From NCBI RefSeq assembly GCF_008373755.1, contig NZ_VUJV01000005.1, forward strand, positions 62,001 through 126,000: 64,000 nt of DNA. The letters run 5' to 3'. This document shows, one piece after another, positions 45,929-52,440 of the stretch (position 1 is its first letter; every line of letters starts with the position of its first letter). Both the position numbers and the translations under genes were made by a program. The notes beneath the pieces were generated by a model, which was given only the letters and a program-made list of their open reading frames with translations, was not told the origin of the DNA and searched no databases. The stretch comes from Nocardioides humilatus. GTDB taxonomy: Bacteria > Actinomycetota > Actinomycetes > Propionibacteriales > Nocardioidaceae.

Positions 45929-46447
45929 ATGACTGCCTATGTAGGCGAGATCCGGATGTTCGCCGGCAACTTCCCCCCGAACGGATGGGAGTTCTGCGAG
46001 GGCCAGACCCTGCCGATCGCGGAGAACGAGGTGCTCTTCCAGTTGATCGGCACCACCTATGGCGGTGACGGTGAGGAGACGTTCAACCTGCCGAACCTCC
46101 AGAGCAGGTTCCCGATGCACATGGGCACCGGGCCCGACGGGACGACGTACCAGCTGGGTGAGATGGCGGGCACCGAGCAGGAAACGCTGACGACCCAGCA
46201 GATCCCCAACCACACCCACGCGTTCGGCGCGGTCGACGCGCAGCCGGGCAACCAGGTGGCGCCGACCAACAACGTGCCGGCGCTCTCGCTCAACGTGGTG
46301 CCGTTCATCAACGACGCCACGAGCGGCAACTTCAATGCCCAGATGATCCAGCCCGCCGGTGGCAGCCAACCGCACGAGAACATGCAGCCCTTCCTCTGCA
46401 TCAACTTCATCATCTCGCTGTTCGGCATCTACCCGAGTCAGACCTGA
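45929..46447 (+). CDS. phage tail collar domain (MdpB-like) protein 2
   Basis: The 172-residue paralog has YVGEIRMFAGNFPPNGWEFCEGQTLPIAENEVLFQLIGTTYGGDG and PNLQSRFPMHMG, with a different central region (QQIPNHTHAFGAVDAQPGNQ) and the same ending, GGSQPHENMQPFLCINFIISLFGIYPSQT. It lies 13 bases after paralog 1. The central NHTH-type segment differs most among the three, which suggests different binding tips on a common frame. Confidence 0.93.
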   Translation: MTAYVGEIRMFAGNFPPNGWEFCEGQTLPIAENEVLFQLIGTTYGGDGEETFNLPNLQSRFPMHMGTGPDGTTYQLGEMAGTEQETLTTQQIPNHTHAFGAVDAQPGNQVAPTNNVPALSLNVVPFINDATSGNFNAQMIQPAGGSQPHENMQPFLCINFIISLFGIYPSQT

Positions 46448-46459
46448 GGTAGGAGCGAC

Positions 46460-46981
46460 ATGTCCGACCAGTTCCTTGCGGAGATCCGCATCTTCCCCTT
46501 CAACTTCCCCCCGACCGGGTGGGCCTTCTGCGACGGGCAATTGATGCCGCTCTCGCAGAACACCGCACTCTTCTCGTTGCTCGGCACCACCTACGGCGGC
46601 GACGGCAAGTCCACCTTCGCGCTGCCGGACCTTCAAGGCTGCGTACCCATGCACCCGGGACAGGGGCAGGGCCTGAGCCTGCGCGACCTCGGAGAGACCA
46701 GTGGCGTCGAGGCGGTGACCTTGTTGCAGTCCGAGATGCCCTTCCACAACCACGCGGCGGCGGCCGACGTGATCGACCTCGCCGACACGAGCACGCCCAA
46801 CCCGGGGGCGGTCTACGCGCTGTCGGCGGGCGGCACGCTCTACCAGACGACCGGCAACACCGACCTCAACAACGAGACGCTCACGCTGGCGGGCGGCAGC
46901 CTGCCGCACAACAACATGCAGCCCTACCTGACGCTCAACTTCTGCATCGCCCTCCAGGGCATCTTCCCGCAGCGGCACTGA
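46460..46981 (+). CDS. phage tail collar domain (MdpB-like) protein 3
   Basis: The 173-residue paralog has FLAEIRIFPFNFPPTGWAFCDGQLMPLSQNTALFSLLGTTYGGDG and PDLQGCVPMHPG, a variable middle (EMPFHNHAAAADVIDLAD), and GGSLPHNNMQPYLTLNFCIALQGIFPQ at the end. TAGGAG precedes the ATG. It is followed after 2 bases by the GNAT gene, so the whole unit from 41056 to 47463 reads as one operon. Confidence 0.93.
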   Translation: MSDQFLAEIRIFPFNFPPTGWAFCDGQLMPLSQNTALFSLLGTTYGGDGKSTFALPDLQGCVPMHPGQGQGLSLRDLGETSGVEAVTLLQSEMPFHNHAAAADVIDLADTSTPNPGAVYALSAGGTLYQTTGNTDLNNETLTLAGGSLPHNNMQPYLTLNFCIALQGIFPQRH

Positions 46982-46983
46982 GC

Positions 46984-47463
46984 ATGACGATGTCGACCGC
47001 ACCCGTCCGGGTGACGCTGCGAGCCGCCACGGAGGAGGACCGGGCCTTCCTGGTGGCGCTCTACGCGACCACTCGCGACGACCTCGCGCTGCTCCCGCCC
47101 GAGCAGCGGTCGATGATCATGGACCTGCAATACCGCGCCCAGGACCACCAGTATCGGCAGGCCAACCCCGGCGCCGACTTCGACGTCGTCGAGATCGACG
47201 GCCGACCCGTCGGCCGGTTGTACGTCGATCGTGGGACTGACGACATCCGGATCGTCGACATCAGCCTGCTGCCCGACTGCCGCGGCGCCGGCACCGGTGC
47301 GGCACTGATCCGCGCGATCCTTGACGAGGCAGCGGCATCCGGGCGAATCGTGAGCCTGCACGTCGCCTTCGACAACCCGGCGGCGCACCTCTACGAGCGC
47401 CTCGGCTTCCGCCTCGTCGCCGAGCACGGGGCGCACCGGTTGCTCGAGTGGACCGCGCCGTGA
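46984..47463 (+). CDS. GNAT family N-acetyltransferase
   Basis: The 159-residue protein has the GNAT fold: VTLRAATEEDRAFLVALYATTR at the N-terminus, VGRLYVDRGTDDIRIVDISLLPDCRGAGTGAALIRAILDEA with the acetyl-CoA loop RGAGTG, and HVAFDNPAAHLYERLGFR. The substrate is unknown. The position in the operon, 2 bases after the third collar gene, suggests modification of a collar protein or of a cell-surface component, but this is inference. An ATG at 46990 is an alternative start. Confidence 0.9.
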   Translation: MTMSTAPVRVTLRAATEEDRAFLVALYATTRDDLALLPPEQRSMIMDLQYRAQDHQYRQANPGADFDVVEIDGRPVGRLYVDRGTDDIRIVDISLLPDCRGAGTGAALIRAILDEAAASGRIVSLHVAFDNPAAHLYERLGFRLVAEHGAHRLLEWTAP

Positions 47464-47480
47464 GCACGCACCAGATGTGG

Positions 47481-47801
47481 TTAGGCGAACGCCGCCTCGT
47501 AGCGCGGACCCTCCGCGTCGGGCCCGAGCGGCACCAGGAAGAGCGCGAGCTCGCCCATCGTCGCGTGCTCGAGCAGCCACAGGCCCTGGCTGAGCTGGGC
47601 CTCGGCCGGACCGCGGAAGAGCAACGAGAACTGCTGGCGGGTCGATCCGTCCGGACCGGTGCCACCGGCAACGCCTTGGACCGTCGCCTCGGCCAAAGTC
47701 AGTGCGACACTGGTGTCGTCGCCCTCGGGAGCGCGCGCCACGAACTCATCACCCGTGCGATCGGCGAAGTCGTCGTACGTGAACCATCCGGTCTCTGCCA
47801 C
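47481..47801 (-). CDS. DUF6916-like protein, cytoplasmic
   Basis: The 106-residue protein shows FTYDDFADRTGDEFVARA, QFSLLFRGPAEAQLSQGLWLLEHATMGELALFLVPLGPDAEGPRYEAAFA. This is the small beta-sandwich family recognised as DUF6916, often found near tail-collar genes in actinobacteria. It has no signal peptide. It runs opposite to the operon and 17 bases from its end, and it is divergent from a Tat-exported protein with the same fold pattern. Confidence 0.82.
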   Translation of the reverse strand: MAETGWFTYDDFADRTGDEFVARAPEGDDTSVALTLAEATVQGVAGGTGPDGSTRQQFSLLFRGPAEAQLSQGLWLLEHATMGELALFLVPLGPDAEGPRYEAAFA

Positions 47802-47836
47802 GGGCCGATGCTATCCAGCCCCATCAGGAGGACACG

Positions 47837-48298
47837 ATGACCCGCAGGACCGACGTCTCCCGACGCAGCGTGATCGGCGCCGGCGCGGCCGGCATCGCTG
47901 CCACCGCCGTGGGCATCGAGATCCCGCAGGCATCCGCCGCGCCGACGACCGCGAAGGCATCCGCCGCGCCGACGACCGCGAAGGCGGCCGCCGCCCCGTC
48001 GTTCACCTCGAGCGCGGCGCTCTACGGTCGCTCGCGCTACGCGCCCCTGCGGCGCAAGGGCTTCAGCCTCGTGCGTGGCGGCAAGGGCACGCCCGTCGTG
48101 CTCCGGGAGATCGCCGACATCGACGGTGCCGCGGCCGGGGCTGAGGAGGCCTTCCGGCTCACCTTCACCGCGAAGGGTGCGCCGCCCGCCCAGGGCACCT
48201 ACTCGCTGCGGCGCTCCGGCTTCACGCCCACCTCGCTCTTCATCGCACCCGACCCCGAGCGTGGCGGCGTCACGGCGATCATCAACTCCTCGCGATAA
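47837..48298 (+). CDS. Tat-exported DUF6916-like protein
   Basis: The 153-residue protein has a Tat signal, DVSRRSVIGAGAAGIAATAVGI, followed by an Ala/Pro/Thr spacer and a domain reading GFSLVRGGKGTPVVLREI...EEAFRLTFTAKGAPPAQGTYSLRRSGFTPTSLFIAPDP. This matches the strand order of the DUF6916-like gene beside it. The spacer includes two 27-base tandem repeats. It probably sits outside the membrane. Its function is unknown. Confidence 0.82.
   Translation: MTRRTDVSRRSVIGAGAAGIAATAVGIEIPQASAAPTTAKASAAPTTAKAAAAPSFTSSAALYGRSRYAPLRRKGFSLVRGGKGTPVVLREIADIDGAAAGAEEAFRLTFTAKGAPPAQGTYSLRRSGFTPTSLFIAPDPERGGVTAIINSSR
47930..47983 (+). repeat. two tandem 27-base repeats
   Basis: The units at 47930-47956 and 47957-47983 are identical and encode the ASAAPTTAK-type spacer of the Tat-exported protein. 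The copy number may vary by slippage. Confidence 0.95.
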
Positions 48299-48315
48299 CT
48301 CGATAGCCTTCGGGT

Positions 48316-49113
48316 GTGAGCACCCGCGCCGAGCAGTACGTCGCCGACGTGCTCCGGCGCGAGCAGGTGACACCCCACCTGGTGCGCCTGACGCTCAGTG
48401 GCCCTGGTCTCGAGCACTTCTTGTCGACCGGGATCGCCGACGAGTGGGTCGGCCTCATCGTGCCCGGGCAGTTCCAGAGCCGCTACTACACGGTCCGTTC
48501 GTGGGACGGTGTCGAGCTGTCGCTCGACGTCGTCGTCCACGACGTGGGGCTGGTGACCGAGTGGGCCAAGGGCGAGTGCGTGGGTGACCAGGTGACCATC
48601 ACCGACCCCAAGGGATCCTTCGCGATGCCCGAGGATGCCGCGTGGCTGCTCCTCGTCGGTGACCTCACGGCGATGCCGGCGATGGCACGGATCGCGGCGA
48701 CGCACAGCGCGTCGGTGCCGACCCGGATCTGGGCCGAGGTCCCCGACCAGCCCGACGAGCTCGACGGCTACCTCCCCGAGGGCGTCGACATCACCTGGCT
48801 GTCGCTGGCGGAGGAGAACAGCAGCAAGCTCGCAGCGGTCGTCGAAAGGATCGACTGGCCCGAGGGTGACGGCTACTTCTGGATGGCGGGGGAGTCCGGC
48901 CAGATGCGCGCGATCCGCAAGCACCTGATGCGCGAGCGCAAGCTGCCCTCGACCGCCTACGACGTCATGGGCTACTGGCGATCCGTCGCCGCCCGCCAAC
49001 CCCGAGCCGTCGACCCCGGCCCGATCTGGCGTGCCGGCAAGGCGGCCGGCAAGTCCGACGAAGAGATCTGGGCCGACTACGACCAGGCACGGGAACAGGT
49101 GGAGTCACCATGA
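48316..49113 (+). CDS. siderophore-interacting protein (FAD-dependent ferric reductase)
   Basis: The 265-residue protein has the SIP-family pattern: VTPHLVRLTLSG, SRYYTVRSWDG for FAD binding, LVVHDVGLVTEWAKGECVGDQV-like sequence, and GYFWMAGESGQMRAIRKHL with YWRSV near the C-terminus. These enzymes reduce ferric iron held by siderophores in the cytoplasm. GTG at 48316. Its stop overlaps the era start as ATGA, an unusual partner for era. Confidence 0.92.
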   Translation: MSTRAEQYVADVLRREQVTPHLVRLTLSGPGLEHFLSTGIADEWVGLIVPGQFQSRYYTVRSWDGVELSLDVVVHDVGLVTEWAKGECVGDQVTITDPKGSFAMPEDAAWLLLVGDLTAMPAMARIAATHSASVPTRIWAEVPDQPDELDGYLPEGVDITWLSLAEENSSKLAAVVERIDWPEGDGYFWMAGESGQMRAIRKHLMRERKLPSTAYDVMGYWRSVAARQPRAVDPGPIWRAGKAAGKSDEEIWADYDQAREQVESP

Positions 49114-50126
49114 GTCGCGAGTTCGATCACGAGTCCGACGACTTCGACGACGAGTTCGACGAGGACTTTGCCGGGATGCCCGCCCCAGCGCCGGCGGTCT
49201 TCGCCGACGCCGAGGGCTTCCGCAGCGGCTTCGCCTGCTTCGTCGGTCGCCCCAACGCCGGCAAGTCGACACTGACCAACGCGATCGTCGGACAGAAGAT
49301 CGTCATCACCTCCGACAAGCCGCAGACCACGCGCACGGTCGTGCGCGGCATCGTCCACCGCGCGGACGGCCAGCTGATCCTGGTCGACACCCCGGGTCTC
49401 CACAAGCCGCGCACGCTGCTCGGTGAGCGGCTCAACGACCTGGTCAAGGCCACGTGGTCGGAGGTCGACGTGGTCGCGGTGTGCTTCCCGAGCGACGAGA
49501 AGATCGGCCCGGGCGACAAGTTCATCGTCAACGAGCTGGGCAAGATCCGCCGTACGACGAAGATCGCGGTCGCCACCAAGACCGACCTCGCCGACCCCGA
49601 GCGGATCGCCGAGCACCTCCTCGACATCGCCGAGCTCGGTCGCGAGACCGGCACGGAGTGGGCCGAGATCGTGCCCGTCTCCTCGGTCGCGGGCGATCAG
49701 ATCGACCTGCTCGCCCAGCTCCTCGTCGGCCTGATGCCCGAGGGGCAGGCGCTCTACCCCGACGGTGACCTCACCGACGCCCCGGAGGAGATCCTCGCGG
49801 CCGAGCTGATCCGCGAGGCGGCTCTGGATGGCGTACGGGACGAGCTCCCGCACTCGATCGCGGTCGTGGTCGAGGAGATGGGCCTGCGCGAGGGTCGCGA
49901 CGAGAACAAGCCGCTGCTCGACATCTACGCCAACCTCTACGTCGAGCGCGACTCCCAGAAGGGCATCATGATCGGCCACAAGGGAGCGCGGCTTCGCCAG
50001 GTCGGCACCGTCGCGCGCAAGCAGATCGAGTCGCTGCTCGGCACCCCGGTCTACCTCGACCTCAAGGTGAAGGTCGCCAAGGACTGGCAGCGCGACCCGC
50101 GCCAGCTGCGCAAGCTCGGGTTCTGA
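49110..50126 (+). CDS. era: GTPase Era
   Basis: The 338-residue protein has an acidic N-terminal extension of about 35 residues, then G1 VGRPNAGKST near residue 45, the G2 region KPQTTR, G3 DTPG near residue 93, NELGKIRRTTKIAVATKTD with G4, and a C-terminal KH domain with RDSQKGIMIGHKGARLRQVG. Era binds the 3' end of 16S rRNA and guides 30S maturation. The start overlaps the preceding SIP gene by 4 bases. The acidic extension is longer than in E. coli Era. Confidence 0.97.
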   Translation: MSREFDHESDDFDDEFDEDFAGMPAPAPAVFADAEGFRSGFACFVGRPNAGKSTLTNAIVGQKIVITSDKPQTTRTVVRGIVHRADGQLILVDTPGLHKPRTLLGERLNDLVKATWSEVDVVAVCFPSDEKIGPGDKFIVNELGKIRRTTKIAVATKTDLADPERIAEHLLDIAELGRETGTEWAEIVPVSSVAGDQIDLLAQLLVGLMPEGQALYPDGDLTDAPEEILAAELIREAALDGVRDELPHSIAVVVEEMGLREGRDENKPLLDIYANLYVERDSQKGIMIGHKGARLRQVGTVARKQIESLLGTPVYLDLKVKVAKDWQRDPRQLRKLGF

Positions 50127-50132
50127 GCAGGG

Positions 50133-50987
50133 TCAGTCGGGCGCCCAGCACAGGCCCCAGGTCTGGCCCATCGCCCACTGCTCCTTGGTGGGGTATTCGT
50201 AGCCCCACTTGTAGTCGAGCGGGTCGGCTGCGGCGTCGAGCCCCGCGTCCTCGCACGGTGACTCGAGACGGTCACGCAGCGCGGTGACGCCGGGGTAGGT
50301 CTTCGCGTCGACGGGGATGACCTCGATCGCCCGCCACTTGTGTTCTGCCGAGCAGATGACGCGCTCGAAGTCCTCGCTGTCGGGTGCCGCAGTGCCGCAC
50401 ATGGCAAAGCGGTCGCGGAGCTCGGGCTTGGCGAGCGCACCCTTCAGGGTGGTGCCCGGCTTGGCCAGCTCCTTGTCGCCCGCAACCGCGACGACGTCGC
50501 AGCGATACCAGTTGGCGCCCTTGTCGGACTGCGCGACGGTCGGGGTGAACCACAGCGGTCGGAACATGCTGAGCCGTAGCGCAGCGGGGTCGCCGCCCAG
50601 GAAGTCGAGTAGCGCCGCTGGGCACGCGGTCGCCACCTGGTCCTGGACGCGGTCGGAGTCGACCGCGAGGAGATGGCCGTCGACCACCGTGTCCAGCGTG
50701 CCGATCGCGTAGGTCTCCGAGGTGTGCGAGCCGTCGCACTTGCTCGGAGGCGTCGCGCTCGTCGGCGCGAGAACCTCGCGGTAGGTGAGCCGGTAGCAGG
50801 CGCCCTTCGTCGGAGCCTTCGGCGGGGGTGCGGCGGTCGGAGGGGGAGTCGGGGCGATCGACGTCGCGGTCGACGTGGGGGTCGGCTCCGGTTCCTCGTC
50901 ACCCGATGAGCAGCCCGCAAGGGCGGACGTCAGGGCGGACGTCACGGCGAGGGAGACCAGCGCAGTCCGGAGGACGTGGCTACTCAC
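50133..50987 (-). CDS. septum formation family lipoprotein 1
   Basis: The 284-residue lipoprotein has the lipobox LAGC (Cys26) and a Pro/Thr-rich linker. Its extracellular domain has paired Cys and Trp motifs (TKGACYRLTYREV, CDGSHTSETYAIG, NWYRCDVVAV, CSAEHKWRAIEVIPVD, GLCWAPD), the actinobacterial septum-formation domain pattern. It overlaps the next paralog start by 8 bases, so both are co-translated. The role in division is assumed from the family name only. Confidence 0.84.
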   Translation of the reverse strand: MSSHVLRTALVSLAVTSALTSALAGCSSGDEEPEPTPTSTATSIAPTPPPTAAPPPKAPTKGACYRLTYREVLAPTSATPPSKCDGSHTSETYAIGTLDTVVDGHLLAVDSDRVQDQVATACPAALLDFLGGDPAALRLSMFRPLWFTPTVAQSDKGANWYRCDVVAVAGDKELAKPGTTLKGALAKPELRDRFAMCGTAAPDSEDFERVICSAEHKWRAIEVIPVDAKTYPGVTALRDRLESPCEDAGLDAAADPLDYKWGYEYPTKEQWAMGQTWGLCWAPD

Positions 50988-51783
50988 TGGTCTTCGCCCA
51001 GCACACCGACCGGCGGTTGCCCGCCTCCCACTCGGCGCGGTGGAAGCTGGTGTAGGCGTACTCGAACTGGGCGGGGTAGTTGAGCCACGCCTTGATCGAG
51101 GTGGCGCAGAAGGCCTTCGTGCGGCTCACGACGACCTCGTCGCCCGGATACTTGTCGTCGGGCTCGCCGAGCTTGATCGTGGTCGCCGCGCGCCACTCGT
51201 GCGCCTGTGAGCACGGGACCTTCTCGCCCTCGGTGACGGTGCTGCCGGACGCACAGACCAACCAGCGGTCGTCGGGACGACCGAGCAGCATGCCGTTGGC
51301 CGTCGGTGGGAGCGGTCGGTACTCGGTGCTCGCGTCGCTGCCGCCGACGACATCGCAGCGGTACCACCGAGCCCCGTCGTCCCAGGCCTTCTCCGACGGG
51401 CGGAACCACGCCCAGGTGACGATCGTGCGGAGCACCACGCTGTCATCGGCGCCGATGAACTCGGCGAACTTCTTGGTGCAGGTCTTGTAGGCGAACTCGC
51501 CCACGGAATCGGCGTTGTAGTCCACGTCGTCGAACTCGCCGGGCAGCTTGCCGGTCGCGAACGTCTCGGCCGTGTGGCGCTCCTTGCAGCTCACGGTGCG
51601 CGTCGCGTTGGCAGGTTGAGCGACGTCCTCGGGGGTCAGCACCCGGCAGGTGCCGACGTCGGGGACCTCGGTCGAGTCGACGAGATCCGGGTCGACGTTG
51701 TCGCCCTGGGGCTCCGATCCGCAGCCGGACAGGACGAGCAGCGCGGCGACGAGTGCCGCGACCGCGACGCGGGCATGCGTCAT
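50980..51783 (-). CDS. septum formation family lipoprotein 2
   Basis: The 267-residue lipoprotein has the lipobox LSGC (Cys21) and the same Cys pattern as its downstream paralog (GTCRVLTPEDV, CKERHTAETFATGKLPG, RWYRCDVVGG, CSQAHEWRAATTIKLG, SVCWAKT). It leads a two-gene unit. Tandem paralogs that differ in the linker and in the central loops suggest division of labour. Confidence 0.84.
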   Translation of the reverse strand: MTHARVAVAALVAALLVLSGCGSEPQGDNVDPDLVDSTEVPDVGTCRVLTPEDVAQPANATRTVSCKERHTAETFATGKLPGEFDDVDYNADSVGEFAYKTCTKKFAEFIGADDSVVLRTIVTWAWFRPSEKAWDDGARWYRCDVVGGSDASTEYRPLPPTANGMLLGRPDDRWLVCASGSTVTEGEKVPCSQAHEWRAATTIKLGEPDDKYPGDEVVVSRTKAFCATSIKAWLNYPAQFEYAYTSFHRAEWEAGNRRSVCWAKTSE

Positions 51784-51799
51784 CGCCGTCCCCCTCGGA

Positions 51800-52291
51800 T
51801 CAGTTGCTCAACAGTGCCGCGATCGTAGCGCCCAGCTCGTAGGCGTTGGACCGTTCCTCGTCGCCGACCTCCCCGAGCACGGCGAGCACGTCGTAGGCCT
51901 GCTTCCAGCCGAGCGCGCCCACGATCGACTGCACCGCCCGGACGCCGCCGGTGAGGTCGTAGCGGCCGTGCATCCACAGGCCGTAGGGCCGCCCTTTCGT
52001 CACGCCCTCGCTGTCGCCCGCGGAGCCGGTCGGGTCGAGAGCGCCGCCCACGGCCAGGAACGTCGTGTCGAAGAAGTGCTTGAGCGCACCGCTCATGTAG
52101 CCGAAGTTGACCGGCGATCCGAGCACGTAGCCATCAGCCGCGACCACGTCGTCGGCCGTCGCCTCCAGCGCCGGTCGTACGACGACCTCGACCCCCTCGA
52201 TCGCGTCGTCCTGCGTCCCACTGATCGCCGCCTCGAGCAGGGCCTGCGTCGAGCGGGTCGGGGAGTGATGGACGACGAGCAGGCGGGCCAT
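51800..52291 (-). CDS. flavodoxin-like NAD(P)H-dependent FMN oxidoreductase
   Basis: The 163-residue protein has VVHHSPTRSTQALLEAA, the phosphate-binding loop, and GYVLGSPVNFGYMSGALKHFFDTTF, the flavin-binding pattern of flavodoxin-like oxidoreductases. ATG at 52291 was preferred over an upstream ATG that would invade the leuA leader. It is divergent from leuA and probably not linked to leucine synthesis. Confidence 0.87.
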   Translation of the reverse strand: MARLLVVHHSPTRSTQALLEAAISGTQDDAIEGVEVVVRPALEATADDVVAADGYVLGSPVNFGYMSGALKHFFDTTFLAVGGALDPTGSAGDSEGVTKGRPYGLWMHGRYDLTGGVRAVQSIVGALGWKQAYDVLAVLGEVGDEERSNAYELGATIAALLSN

Positions 52292-52331
52292 GAGTGCAGG
52301 CTCGCACAGCAGCCGGTAGAGTGAACGCATC

Positions 52332-52373
52332 ATGATGCGCGCCCTGCTTCTTAGCGGCCGCAGCGAGGTCTGA
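52332..52373 (+). CDS. leucine leader peptide before leuA
   Basis: A 13-codon frame, MMRALLLSGRSEV, contains three consecutive leucine codons (CTG CTT CTT). It ends at a TGA placed inside the loop of a strong hairpin. Leucine-rich leaders before leuA are known from other actinobacteria and regulate by stalled translation. The gene is too short for ordinary gene calling. Confidence 0.82.
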   Translation: MMRALLLSGRSEV

Positions 52374-52395
52374 AAGCCGGACCCCCTCGCTGCGG
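52358..52395 (+). promoter_or_regulatory. leuA attenuator hairpin
   Basis: CCGCAGCGAGG (52358-52368) and CCTCGCTGCGG (52385-52395) are a perfect 11-base inverted repeat, with the leader peptide stop in the loop. A ribosome stalled at the leucine codons would cover or free the left arm and thereby alter folding before leuA. Which alternative fold allows expression cannot be read here. Confidence 0.78.
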
Positions 52396-52440
52396 AGTGA
52401 GTCGCGCGCCCGGCCCTTCCACTTCCAGCCGAGGTAAGTC

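Noticed and set aside
45412-46981. Prophage or phage-tail remnant
   Set aside because: Only collar-domain proteins are present. No capsid, sheath, baseplate, terminase, lysis or integrase genes and no attachment repeats were seen.
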